DNA of 64,000 nt from Bolinopsis microptera (Eukaryota > Ctenophora > Tentaculata > Lobata > Bolinopsidae). Positions 12,401 through 23,594 of the stretch are shown piece by piece (position 1 is the stretch's first letter; each line of letters opens with the position of its first letter). Location of the stretch: assembly GCF_026151205.1 (NCBI RefSeq), contig NC_087072.1, forward strand, positions 3,367,375 through 3,431,374. The letters are read 5' to 3'. The position numbers were made by a program, and so were the translations under genes. Below the pieces are notes generated by a model that was given only the letters and a program-made list of their open reading frames with translations, was not told the origin of the DNA and made no database searches.

Positions 12401-14520
12401 AAATAGAATCAATAGATGGTAACAAATTATATCTTGAGCTGTTTCTTTTAAACATAAGGAGCTCCAAAGTTGTCATTTACCGTCATTATAGATAGGAACC
12501 GGAGTGCAGTAGAGACTACCAATACAGTGTGTCACTGCTATCTGTACCATAGGCTTCGGCAGCTCTATCAGTCTCACTGAAAATAAGATTATATAAATTG
12601 TTTACTGAGTTGGTTGCTGAGATAGTAACTGAGTTGGTTGCTGAGATAGTAACTGAGTTGGTTACTGAGATAGTAACTGAGTTGGTTACTGAGATAGTAA
12701 CTGAGTTGGTTGCTGAGATAGTAACTGAGTTGGTTACTGAGATAGTAACTGAGTTGGTTGCTGAGATAGTAACTGAGTTGGTTACTGAGATAGTAACTGA
12801 GTTGGTTACTGAGATAGTAACTGAGTTGGTTACTGAGATAGTAACTGAGTTGGTTACTGAGATAGTAACTGAGTTGGTTGCTGAGATAGTAACTGAGTTG
12901 GTTACCAAGTGTGAACTTTGTAACATGTTGGTTACATTTTTCAATTGTTTTAATATTCTTAGTTTTGTTTTTGACCAGTGATGTTTGGATCGGAATGTAT
13001 CTTTATTTGGTTCGTTTTTCAGTGACTTATCAATGAGAGGGTTCCGTACGTGTTAAATATATCCTTTTTGAGAATTACAATGTGAATCAATGTCATCTCA
13101 AGTATAGCCAATAACCACTTTCTGATGTTCTTTTTATCGTTATCGCTAAATCCTAATTGCACTGGATTTATTATTTTTACCCACAGACCTTCAGTCTCAA
13201 GAAGGTGAATATAATAAGGTTTCGGGGTTTTGGGTTAGGTGTTTGCCAATTGACATCCGGTATTTACTTTTAAAGATTCATGTTGTTAATAGCCAGAAAG
13301 AAACTGAGACCACTTATACTTACCAAGCTTAACAAGGAACTCGGCTAGATCTTTACCGTACACCGCATCGTCCGAAGCTTTCTCCTTCAGAAACGATTTC
13401 CTGAACAAACAAGTTGTAATGTACCTTGCAAGATACAGCTGCCACCTCGCTCTGCGAGACGACTACGTACGTGGGCCGGTGTAAAAACTAAAAGAGATCC
13501 AGTATCTTACAGAACACATAGTTTCATGCTACTTCTAGATATCATAACTGCACATTAAAACGTTCTATGTCGTCCGCTGCCCAGTAAAGCGTGCAGGAAT
13601 TTGAAAATTCCTTACGTCCATGAGAATCAAGTCGCCAACAAGAATTTTTACCCGCAAAGCATGATAATCTGAACGAGCGAGCTGGTATAGTCTTCATCTT
13701 CCCTCATGTGCTCAACAAGCGACTCCACTATCTTATACACCAGTCCTAAGTCTTTCAGATACTGTCAGCATTGTTAAGGAAATATATGCCTCATATTTTT
13801 TGAATATTCAAGTGAATGTCATGACATAATATATAATATCAGGAAAAAATAAATTCGTGTCCAATTATTACTAAGTAAATCAATGGTTTGTCTGGTTAAA
13901 GTTTTGCTAAGAAAAGGCGGCTGTGTCATAGGTTTTACTGTGTCTACGACCCAACATACAACATCCAAAGTACGGCTTCCTACCAACGAACAATAATTGT
14001 GAGAAACATGAAACTGCAGGGAAATTGCTCGAAACCCGCACGGAATACCCCTGCGCTTCCACTTTTCGCATGTTTTAAATTAAGTTAAGAAGATAAATAA
14101 TCTCCTTCCATCTCCTCCCGTCTCGAATCACTCCAGTCTCAGTTTAGTAACTCAGATACCACATTCACATTATCACAGAACAGAAATTATGTTTCCATGA
14201 TTCCCTGAGTACGTCACCATATATCACATGTTGCCAGAAACCCGCTAGAAACTAAGTTTACAAAGTAACGTTATTTATTATTTAAGGGGGTTATTAAGTA
14301 AATAATTCCGGAACTTTTCCTCCTGGCTGTAAGAGTTTAACCATGACCCGGAACACTCCCACCAGTCTCCTCTTCAGTGTTTCCTGTGTCCTGAATTACA
14401 GGTTTCTACGATTTCTCGGAGCTATCAACATATATCATAGCATAATCAGAAAGACTTGAGTTTTTCGTTTTCAAGTTCACCACTTTCCAATCTATTAAAT
14501 CTTTTAGATATATTGATCTT
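404..14520 (-). CDS. CFAP69: Cilia- and flagella-associated protein 69 (CFAP69) homologue, partial, multi-exon
   Basis: CFAP69 is an armadillo/HEAT-like protein of the axonemal central apparatus, needed for sperm flagella. Exons seen on the minus strand, in transcript order: 14456-14520, 14315-14390, 13652-13761, 13324-13400, 12002-12148, 10820-10904, 8987-9050, 6174-6239, 1807-1916, 1406-1437, 1058-1135, 404-514. All have AG acceptors and GT donors, and phases agree across every junction except 8987 to 6239, where a short exon of about 30-50 nt must be missing. Recognisable blocks are 'LCGKSFLKEKASDD', 'LSVEVLWNVIE', 'APLLECGF', 'NDDFELKKAAW', 'LFDYVK' and 'EWTSAQYEELQLQ'; they follow the order of vertebrate CFAP69 as I remember it. 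The start codon exon is not identified (it should lie near 14.5-14.7 kb), and the C-terminal half continues left of the window. The two 5'-most exons are the least certain; 14315-14390 has a weak donor (GTTCCG). Introns hold minisatellites, a CRE array and a long hairpin. Confidence 0.85.
1944..1997. repeat. perfect 23-bp inverted repeat (hairpin)
   Basis: Two perfectly complementary 23-nt arms (1944-1966 and 1975-1997) flank an 8-nt loop. After one G-T wobble, three further base pairs extend the stem. The hairpin lies 28 bp upstream of the CFAP69 exon at 1807-1916, inside the preceding intron. It could be the remnant of a small inverted-repeat transposon or an intronic RNA hairpin. Nothing in the sequence shows that it is processed. 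Confidence 0.8.
2035..2195. repeat. tandem repeat, about 28-bp unit
   Basis: Imperfect copies of a GAGAGTTAGAGACACTAAGA-type unit, with shortened and extended variants, lie in a CFAP69 intron. The array is non-coding and no flanking duplication is seen. Confidence 0.7.
2231..2320. repeat. 19-bp tandem repeat carrying four CRE palindromes
   Basis: Four copies at exactly 19-bp spacing carry the full palindromic CRE TGACGTCA at 2237-2244, 2256-2263, 2275-2282 and 2294-2301; a fifth degraded copy (TGACATCA) follows. TGACGTCA is the classical CREB/ATF site. The array sits in the CFAP69 intron between exons 6174-6239 and 1807-1916. Confidence 0.75.
2321..6173. other. CFAP69 intron, no further gene seen
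   Basis: AT-rich unique-looking sequence between two CFAP69 exons. Short open frames on both strands show no recognisable domain. A short direct duplication of GGTACAGGGCT occurs near 4120. Confidence 0.5.
7333..7423. repeat. two-copy tandem duplication of about 45 bp
   Basis: Positions 7333-7378 and 7379-7423 are about 90 percent alike (each contains GGTATTGAAGGACGGT). They keep an antisense frame open, which explains an otherwise spurious 115-codon frame. Located in a CFAP69 intron. Confidence 0.7.
12600..12905. repeat. 24-bp minisatellite, about 13 copies
   Basis: The unit GTTGGTTACTGAGATAGTAACTGA alternates between GGTTACTGAG and GGTTGCTGAG variants. Because 24 is a multiple of three, long frames stay open on both strands (12516-12944 minus and 12598-12981 plus); these are by-products. 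It lies in the CFAP69 intron between exons 13324-13400 and 12002-12148. Confidence 0.9.
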
Positions 14521-14639
14521 CTGGTTCGTACATAGAGAGAGAGCGCTGCCCCACCTCTAATATTACATGAGTGTTAAGAGAGAGAATGGGTCCTCAGAGA
14601 GGCAACAAATCGTCACTTTGTGCACGTGCTCACCTTTCT

Positions 14640-14730
14640 CCCTCCCCATTGGTCACCCTGGTAACGTAGCCCTGCGGTGATTGGTCCCCCGGGCACCACG
14701 GAGTCTTGTGATTGGTGCAGATCACTCACT
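14640..14730 (-). promoter_or_regulatory. X-box plus CCAAT promoter of the CFAP69 homologue
   Basis: GTCACCCTGGTAAC at 14652-14665 fits the RFX X-box (half-sites GTYNCC and GGNAAC). Three ATTGG motifs (CCAAT on the minus strand) sit at 14648, 14680 and 14711, the usual NF-Y/RFX partnership of ciliary promoters. The cluster lies about 130-250 bp upstream of the first recognisable CFAP69 exon in the transcription direction. The transcription start is not visible directly. Confidence 0.6.
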
Positions 14731-16084
14731 ACCCCGGTGTCCAGTGTCGAGCGCAGTGTGTACTGCTCTAATACGTTGACACAACAGCCAGGCTGTCAAC
14801 AATTACAAGTTAAAGAATATAATATGTAACCTCAGTGTCGGCCAGCTAGCCTGTCTTCATTTCACCAGCTGTAACCTTGTCTCATCAGCTCAGTTTGTCC
14901 CATCATATCCGGGAGCGTGGTGCTAACTGTCACCACACACCATCTCCCCACCGGGTAACAACTCGTTACTTCACAGTTACTTCACCCGTCCTGCTCTACT
15001 GATCCTGCACGCTGTGATCTGTTATTTCTATTGGTTTGCCTCCACGTGCCTGCAACGCTTTATCAGACCACGCTCTTATCGATCTTATTAACGAGGGCAT
15101 CAGTCATGCAATCCTGTGGTATACCTAATCTTCGAGTGAACCCTGATAAGTGCTGAAAATAATCCTGCTCTAATGTGAATACCCCAGACATTTGTTCGGC
15201 GTGAAAATTCCGCGTTGTCTGCGATTTTGCGATACACTGATGTTTTCAGATAAAATCTCGCCTCAGAGACAGTGTCAGAGATCACATACGGCCAGGCTTT
15301 ATTTTTAAACTTGTATCCGGTGCGTAATAGAGGGTAAAAATAGGTCGCTCCCTCCTTGGATCTACATTTAATTAACTTTATTACTAGTTTATTAAATTAC
15401 GAGATTATTTTATGTATTCGTTTAGTGAGAGCCCTTTGAGCGGGCAATACATTTGCATATGTTTCGTAATTTCATTATTCATCGCCCGTAACTTAATACG
15501 CCCTTTTGATTGGCTACTCATTTTATTTGGTATCTTTAATAAACAAAAATTCGTCCTAGACTTCGAGATATTTTCTTTGAGCAACTAGGACCGATTTTGT
15601 AGTTTAACCAGCTTTGCCCTTTGAAGTTTTAATGAAGCATGTTGTTGTATGTTTGTAAGAAAACAAATCGAGAACATCAATGTTTTTCCCTTCGTTTCGC
15701 TTGGAAGGTTTCCCCCAATACTGTCTCATTCAGACTGCGACAAAAATAGTTCATGCAGACTTCTGCTTGTAGAGCGAATATGCAACATACTTGTTAACGA
15801 TTATTCCATATTTGGATCTAAGAATAATTCTCATAAGGCACAGCAAGCACTAAGCAGAAACCTCCCAAGCAGAATCTTAAGCTAAACACGAGAACACTTG
15901 CTGTTTGTTGGAAATAATCCTCACATACTCCATTTTATTACACTTTTGTTTGTTTCCTCTTGTTTGTCGGCCAAATACTCCCAAGTTGCTAATGTTAACC
16001 AAGTCCTGCTCTCCTAGATTATGACAGATGCAGCTTGTGTTCCAGACCTCAACCCCATAATTTCCTGGACCCACTGATCAGCAT
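14731..16084. other. intergenic region upstream of the LDLa gene
   Basis: No convincing exon is seen here. A signal-peptide exon and the promoter of the plus-strand LDLa gene are expected in or near this stretch, but I could not identify them. Confidence 0.4.
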
Positions 16085-17044
16085 ATGGCTCAGAACAAAT
16101 GTCCGTTATGGTCTATACCCTGCAACGACGGCGATGGTTGCTATGGAGTCGAGGATCTTTGTGATGGTGAAGCCAAGTGTAAAGATGGGACTGACGAGAT
16201 CTTCATGGTAAGTTACATCAGACCGCCAGATTCCTTTAAGATCAAATTGGAGAGCGTAGTGTTTGTGAAAAACACTTAGCTTCCGAACATTTTCCTTGAA
16301 ATAGTGACATCCTAGAAAACCAAATGATATTTATGAAGTATCACACAGTGCATTTTTACGATAATCTCACCCATTTGTTTTGCAGGACTGCAGCGGACAC
16401 ACGAGTCCAAATCCCTTAACTAGCAGTCCAACAGCTTGCTCCACTGGGGTAAGTTCATTTATTGCTTTCTTTATCTTTTACTTTCACTTTCACTTCTATT
16501 TCTGAATGAGCTGATGAGCTGTTTGATCATCAACCAAATAAACACCTTTTTACAGGGCACCTGTTTGAACCCTGACGGAGATAAGATATGTCTGACGGAG
16601 AGTGACCTGTGTGATGGTATCCGGCAGTGTAAAGAAGGTTTTGACGAGATGTCATGTGGTAACCCCTACATCCTCCCCACCCTGGTCAGCCTTGCAGCCA
16701 TCCTGGTGATCGTGATCATCATGTGTGCAGTTTATAAACTGTGCCTCTACCGCTACTCCTCCACTCGCGTCAACAACGACCAGTCCACCTCCTGTTCCAC
16801 TATTTTCCTCAAAAAACACGCCTCAGAGACCAGAATAGACCTTGATCAGCTTGAGCCATCCGACAAAAGTTCGGAGATGAGCGACGAGCAGCATGCGCTG
16901 TGCGACGAGCACGCACTGCGCGCTGGAGAAGAGCCGACGCGGTGCGATAATTGCGTCCAGTATCCGTCCCAAGAAGAGGACGAACTAACGGAGGACGAGA
17001 CCAGTGTGGGAAGCAGCACTCAGTGGGTCTCCACCACCATATGA
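16085..17044 (+). CDS. type I transmembrane protein with two LDL-receptor class A domains
   Basis: Three coding exons are visible: 16085-16207, 16386-16448 and 16556-17044, all joined in phase 0 with GTAAGT-type donors and pyrimidine-rich AG acceptors. The first LDLa module spans exons 1-2 (six cysteines, 'CDGEAKCKDGTDE' calcium cage, last Cys in 'DC' at the exon 2 start). The second spans exons 2-3 ('CDGIRQCKEGFDE'). A single membrane segment follows ('ILPTLVSLAAILVIVIIMC'), then a cytoplasmic tail of about 125 residues rich in Ser, Asp and Glu, ending 'VSTTI'. No signal peptide is in view: the ATG at 16085 follows an AG (16081-16082) and an in-frame stop lies 33 bp upstream, so an upstream secretion exon probably exists. 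LDLa modules bind ligands through calcium; the ligand is unknown. It resembles small LDLRAD-type receptors, but orthology is not claimed. Confidence 0.85.
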
Positions 17045-18706
17045 GGAATGAGTTCTCAACACGTGACATTAGAGTTCATAGTCACTTTAGTGTTCAGCTA
17101 GCTACCAAAATTATTATTAGGTCACCAGAGCAAAACAGAAGGAAGAAGCTCCAGTGATTGGTGGTAATCCCAGTGAGGTTAACTTAGACTTCCAGCAAGT
17201 GACCACTCACACTTTGTGGCAGCCACATTGAAACCTGAGTGGTGAAGTGGAAGTGAAACTACCGCTACCACACCACATGAACTAGAGTAGATATAGTCAT
17301 TAGTAAAGCAGATCGATAGCCAAGATTTGGTTTTTCTTTGATACGATTTTAGTTTATTTAAGTTTTGTAAAGTGTAAATTGTGATGAAAATTTAGTTTTT
17401 CTATAAATCTGGATATTTTTTCTCTCAAAGCCAGATACCCGTAGAATGTATAAACTTTAACTCGTGTCCAACACCTATAATAATACGGGCGGTATTTAGC
17501 CTAATTTATCCTAATAATTAACACTGTATTATAAATAGCACACGCGCAATGCCACGGCCCAGGCCCTGGTGGGAAAATGCAGACTCCCACAACAAAAAGT
17601 ATGTTCCACTGGCTGGATAATCCGACAAAACCTCAACTTCTTTTCAAATCCCTGTCAACTTAATTGTATTTCACTTTAAGATATGGCTATGTGTTGCCCA
17701 GTAATATATTTTTCCGAATGAATAAGGCCCAACTTTTAAAGCAGAATACTCACCGTTTATAGTTATACCATCCGATTAAAGCCAGAAATCTAAGCCGTAA
17801 TGTTTTTCGATATAAGGCAAAGTGCGAACCATGCTGTACGAGGAACAATCATCATTGGATGGTGCATAATCCTAGATGCACCAATATTTAACTATACTCA
17901 ATAGACAATAGACAAATTTACCAATAACTATTAAGCGGATAAACGCATTCCTCAAGGCGGTAGATTAAAGGGTCTAAGGCATTTTTAATTTTAAAACAAA
18001 AGCCTCTGCACTCTGCAGAATGCTTTCACAATTAAAAGTTAACAGGATAGCCTGCAAAAACTATTATTAACCTCTAGACGAATTGAGCAACTTCCACAAT
18101 GTCCTTCCAGAATCTTCGGGTAACCTCAGGAGTTCGAAGTCCTACGTCTTCTCTTATCGATAAACAGAAACGCTTAGCAACCTCTGTAATTTCTTGGTAA
18201 CCACCACAAAAATCTCTTAGCAACAATCGAAAATCTCTTTGCAACCGCCAGAACCTTCCAATAAGAGGAACACCTTACTATCTCAATCAATGTACAAATT
18301 ATGGACAACAGTCATTCGTGACTTCTAATTCTATAGCAAAATTCGCTTACATTAAATAGTGCAAGGGCCAGGGGTGTTGTTCTTCTTAGAACGTACCTTT
18401 GGGCGATAATTTACGAGGTTAAAATACTAACAGTAACATAGTGAGAGGCCAAAATGTTAGACCAATGGACAATGGACATCCTGAAGTTTAGACAGACGAT
18501 AAAATCTATTAGTCGCGTTTGCAGTTTCTAATTTAGCCTAACATTCCTCTTAGTAACATTAGCTTACCCGTTAGTAACCCGTACCTACTATTCAATAACA
18601 ATAAATATTATCCGAATATACCATTCGATGGTATTCAATATTCGTTAGCATTCAATTATTAGCTAACCTCTCAAGTATTCGCTATTCCTTGGTATTCGAC
18701 GACTTT
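17045..18706. other. 3' flank of the LDLa gene and unique AT-rich DNA
   Basis: Contains the presumed 3' UTR of the LDLa gene and no recognisable exon. Around 18120-18260 a loose repetition of a CTCTTAGCAAC-type motif occurs. No canonical AATAAA was found close to the stop. Confidence 0.4.
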
Positions 18707-19323
18707 TGTCCGACAGCGACTCTTGTCCAACTCAGATATTAGGTTTTTCGGACAATAGTTGCTGTCGAATCCTACAATACGATTTTCTTGAAATTTCCCA
18801 GATAGTATGATGGTTATAGGACGGATAATCTGTGCAGGTTTGGGCGAATTTCTATGTGCCAAATTGGTGATATCACTTCAAACGCAAGAAAATATATCCA
18901 AATTGGTAGTTTGCAGTGGTACTGGTAATGGTACCAAGGCATATATCTGGACATCCAAAAATAAGATTTCTTCAAACTTTCCGGATAGTAAGATGGCTTC
19001 AAGACGGATAATCTGTGCAAGTTTGTGCGAATTTATTTGTGACAAATTTGAGATATATCACTCCAAACACAAGAAAATAGTCCTGTCGAACAGTGGCGTA
19101 ACGTTGCCTGTTGGCGCCCCCTCCTCCCCGCTGAAAAAGCGCCCCCCTTTTGGCGCCCCCTCCCCTTTTGGCGCCCCTCCCTAAAATTGAACAAATTAGA
19201 TTATTTTAGAGGATACGCAGGTAAAATCTCAAAAAAAGCGTGTTTCTAGAGCAAAACGGGCAGTTTTGGCACCCCCCCCCCCTAGTTACGCTACTGCTGT
19301 CGAACAAAAGTCGCTGTCGGACA
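18707..19323. mobile_element. terminal-inverted-repeat element (non-autonomous)
   Basis: The left end TGTCCGACAGCGACT is matched by the inverse at 19299-19323 (about 25 bp with three mismatches). The interior has two diverged direct copies of about 115 bp (about 18790-18900 and 18960-19075, sharing ACGGATAATCTGTGCA). A hAT-like MITE has inserted just inside the right terminus. No target duplication is recognisable. Related ends occur at 31091-31634. Confidence 0.6.
19091..19296. mobile_element. hAT-like MITE with 8-bp target duplication (copy 1)
   Basis: The element begins CAGTGGCGTAACG and ends TAGTTACGCTACTG, imperfect terminal inverted repeats of hAT type. It is flanked by the exact 8-bp duplication CTGTCGAA (19083-19090 and 19297-19304). 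The interior has runs of GGCGCCCC and a TAAAATTGAACAAATTAG core shared with the copy at 42439-42726. It has no coding capacity. Confidence 0.85.
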
Positions 19324-20979
19324 GCCGTGTTAGTGTTACCATTTCTGCATGCCCAATCTTCCGCCTGCCTTAATTTCAATTTGAATGAATAGAAAGGGAC
19401 CCGAAAATAGAGGACCCTCGAAAATGAGGATGATGAAATGCCATGCAATATCTTTAACCATTCCAGTGATTGGGGGCATATGCATATGTATTATGAAGCC
19501 GGAAAAAACTATGTGATCAGACTGGCAATTGAAGAAAACATCCTGTACAATAATGTTCACTGACTACAATAATGTTCACTGACTACAATAATGTTCACTG
19601 ACTACTATATTCGATACAGTATTTGGTTAAATTATAGTGTACGTTCTGCTAGGTGGATATTACAGTTAACCGGAGTGGCCGAGAGGCTAGAATGGAATAT
19701 GGATACTTAACGAAGATTTGTTTTAAGATGTTGATAGCAAATAGCAAAAGGATACGAAGCCACTGAAGTATCTGTCACAAATCCTCTTCACTGCTTTGGT
19801 GTGTCTTTCTTTCACTTTCGTCTGAAATATATTCTTGTTAAATCGTGTGAAAATATCAAAAAATGCGGAGAAACAAGCCAAATAAATCATTCTTTTTTAG
19901 TTTCTATGGTAATGGCCAATCGCTTCCGCGCTGCGTATAAGAAATCAAAACAGATCGTAAATCCTTGGGTTTCTCTGTTGCGATGATAAAATTGGTATTG
20001 CTGAACTACCATCCTTCGAAATATGCCTGCTTTTCCTTCTCCCAATTTTATTATTGTGTTTTGTGAGATTAAAAAATGTGCTTGTCACGTCGGGATCCCC
20101 GGATCCATGCAATTATTTAGTTTTTCTTGCGCGCGATAAATTTTCCCAGTTTTTGTCACAGAAACGATAAACAACGAAAACTTTAATCATTAAAAACAAC
20201 TTCGCGCGTTCCATAAAATTCAATATTTCTGGCGTCAACAGTAGATGTTCGCGTCTCAAAAGTTATTATGTCGCGGACAAATTATATATCGCAAAAGGTA
20301 GGTGCGTGCGGGAATTTACATCGATGAACAATACTGTTCGGAGAATACTACCCGGAGAATACTACCCGGAGAACCGAGAAGGCCTTGTATTGCATTGTAT
20401 ATTGTTCCTGTATTGTATATTGTTCCTGGAATTCCTTGTATTGTATATTGTTCCTGAAAAATATATATAAGATGGGATGATCACACATGATATTGATTGG
20501 AAATTTACCTTTAATAAACAGGTAACGAACAGTATTTTATTGAGAGAAGTTTCACCAATACAATGATAGAGCATCCGATAAGATAGCTGAGCGGAGGATG
20601 GTCATCTCGCCAGACAAGACGAAGTTTTGACCCATCAGCCTTTCCTCCGGGAATCCTTTCGCAGAACGCCCAATTAAAAAGTTCAGAGTCCATGAACTAT
20701 CCCACGACAAATTCCAATAACTCAGGTTCCATTGGAAAATGATGGACAATGTTTTCACTTTTGAACATAAGTCATAATCATGATAATGGTTTATAGCAAA
20801 TACTATTGCAGTTGTCACTGATCAGTATTCAGTCAATATTCGGTATTAATTCATCACTATCCATAGTTTATTCAGCAATCATTTGAATTGGTACAGTTCT
20901 GTGGAAGCTGTGTAATTTATTGCCGGCGGATTGGCCTTTCTATGCAGTACCTACCTATTGTACCCTGTACCTTATTTGG
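19324..20979. other. intergenic stretch with short tandem repeats
   Basis: Contains three tandem copies of an ACTGACTACAATAATGTTC unit (about 19555-19605) and repeats of TTGTATATTGTTCCTG (about 20385-20455). A degenerate tRNA-like A-box occurs near 19675. No gene was recognised. Confidence 0.45.
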
Positions 20980-20987
20980 CACTATCC

Positions 20988-23586
20988 GTCGCGGAGTCGA
21001 GTCCGCGGCGGAGCCGCCGGACTCCGGGCGGACTCCGAGCGGACTCCGGCGGAGCCGCCGGACTCCGAGCGGACTCCGGCGGAGCCACCGGACTCCGAGC
21101 GGACTCCGGCGGTGCTCCGCCAAAATGTATTTACAGTGGACTCGAGTACATTTTGGCGGACTCCGAGCGGAGCCGAGCGGACTCCGAGCGGACTTTAAAG
21201 TCCGCCGCGGACTCCGAGCGGCTCCGCGGCGGCTCGGTGGAGTGTCCGCCGCGGACTAAGCCACTAGGCGGACTCCGGTCCGCCGCGGACTCCGGCGGAG
21301 TGCTTGGCGGACTCCGCCGGACCTCTCCGCCAGACTTGAATCCGGCGGAGTCCGGCGGAGCTTGGCGGAGTCCGCCAGTTCGGCGGACTTTGCTCGGAGT
21401 CCGCCGGACTCCAACAGAGTCCACTGACTTCCGACCTCCGTCTTCCGACCCTCGGCTAAATTTGTCACGTGACATACAACATAGCATTTTGCAATATTGT
21501 GGTCAGATGAAAAGGTCGCTAGTGATAAACCTTAACCATTACCCTCACAATGTCAATAGTGTACAACTCTAGTCCTAACTTTGACCCTATAATGTATAAA
21601 CGTTGACCCTAACCCTCCACCAAACCGTCCGCAGCGAAATATCAATGTCATTGACTGGTCATGTGACCAAAACAATTTTTGTCATATTATCTCATATGGG
21701 GAAGCGTTTTTAGCAAGCAAAAATACGTCGACCATCACAGGACGACGCCAGCCAGCACTCTCTACGCTCTTCGAGCTCCGATCGTCCTGTGACGAAGTAA
21801 GGACGAAGCCTGAGGTCCTCAGGTAACATCGACCACCGATTGAAAATTCAAAGATTTTTTGACATAAAGGTCAAATGTAAAACTAAAATCTTGATGTTGA
21901 TTGATTGACGACGTCAATTTTTGAGCACAGCGCGAGCGCATATTGCGAAAAAGGACCGCGTAGCTAGTCAAGATGTTGATAAATATTTGGCTTGTGGCGC
22001 GATGTGTTGCTCTAACTATAGCCCTCTCGCTTGCAGTAGCGCGCGACCGCCGGAGGCGGAAATGACCTGGTTAGCTAGGTAAACGCGATGTGCCTTGTAG
22101 GATGAAATCCTACTAGCTGACGCCATTCGCAGCTGTGCTGCTCGCTGTACGTCAGCAATCGAAATTTATACGCGTATCCCCCGTTAAGATGTGCCACTCG
22201 ACGCGCCACACAATTTTTTTCGTTGCTCGTCGCACGTCGACGAACAACGAAGCTCGTTGCGACGCGCCGCGCAATGAGCTGCCAGGCTAGGACATCGTCC
22301 TGGTCCAACAAATTTTGGCGAGCGATTTTCTCCAAAAATTTAATGAGGGCTGACGTACAGCGAACATCACAGCTGCGAGTGGCGTCAGCTAGTAGGATTT
22401 CATCCTACAATGCAAGGCACATCGCGTTCATTTAGCTAACCAGGTGCTTTCGCGCCGCTGCGGGCGCGCTTGTTCCACAAGTCATTTCCGGCGGTCGCGC
22501 GCTACTGCAAGCGAGAGGGCTATAGTTAGAGCAACACATCGCGCCACAAGCCAAATATTTATCAACATCTTGACTAGCTACGCGGTCCTTTTCCGCATGC
22601 GCTCGCACTGTGCTCAAAAATTGACGTCGTCAATCAATCAGCATCAAGATTTTAGTTTTACATTTGACCTTTATGTCAAAAAATCTTTGAATTTTCAATC
22701 GGTGGTCGATGTTACCTGAGGACCTCAGGCTTCGTCCTTTTTTCGTCACAGGACGATCGGAGCTCGAAAAGCGTAGAGTGCTGGCTGGCGTCGTCCTGTG
22801 ATGGTCGACGTATTTTTGCTTGCTGGGATCCGGCCGAATGACGCCACATGCAACGTGTAGGGTAATACTAATATATAAAACTAAAAACGCTTCCCCATAT
22901 GAGATAATATGACAAAAATTGTTTTGGTCACGTGACCAGTCAATGACATTGATATTTCGCTGCGGACGGTTTGGTGGAGGGTTAGGGTCAACGTTTATAC
23001 ATTATAGGGTCAAAGTTAGGACTAGAGTTGTACACTATTGACATTGTGAGGGTAATGGTTAAGGTTTATCACTAGCGACCTTTTCATCTGACCACAATAT
23101 TGCAAAATGCTATGTTGTATGTCACGTGACAAATTTAGCCGAGGGTCGGAAGACGGAGGTCGGAAGTCAGTGGACTCTGTTGGAGTCCGGCGGACTCCGA
23201 GCGGAGTCCGCCGAGCTGGCGGACTCCGCCAAGCTCCGCCAGACTCCGCCGGATTCAAGTCTGGCGGAGAGGTCCGGCGGAGTCCGCCAAGCACTCCGCC
23301 GGAGTCCGCGGCGGACCGGAGTCCGCCTAGTGGCTCAGTCCGCGGCGGACACTCCGCCGAGCCGCCGCGGAGCCGCTCGGAGTCCGCGGCGGACTTTAAA
23401 GTCCGCTCGGAGTCCGCTCGGCTCCGCTCGGAGTCCGCCAAAATGTACTCGAGTCCACTGTAAATACATTTTGGCGGAGCACCGCCGGAGTCCGCTCGGA
23501 GTCCGGCGGCTCCGCCGGAGTCCGCTCGGAGTCCGCTCGAAGTCCGGCGGCTCCGCCGCGGACTCGACTCCGCGACGGATAGTGCC
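20988..23586. mobile_element. 2.6-kb foldback (palindromic) element with 8-bp target duplication
   Basis: Two arms, 20988-22155 and 22350-23586, are near-perfect reverse complements around a unique loop of about 194 bp. The ends are GGCACTATCCGTCGCGG and its inverse, flanked by the exact duplication CCTTATTT (20980-20987 and 23587-23594). The outer 450 bp of each arm are GC-rich, built from shuffled CGGACTCCGAG modules, while the inner parts are unique. The right arm carries an extra block of about 58 bp near 22825-22885. Open frames inside (up to 213 codons) come from the simple repeats and show no domain. The 8-bp duplication fits hAT-, P- or Merlin-like or foldback elements; no transposase is present, so the family is open. 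Confidence 0.9.
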
Positions 23587-23594
23587 CCTTATTT

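Noticed and set aside
12516..12981. Long repetitive frames on both strands
   Set aside because: They arise from a 24-bp minisatellite; repeats of eight residues on both strands are not evidence of a protein.
19671..19760. Possible tRNA-Leu/Ser-like sequence
   Set aside because: A-box-like GTGGCCGAGAGGC but no convincing B-box or stems.
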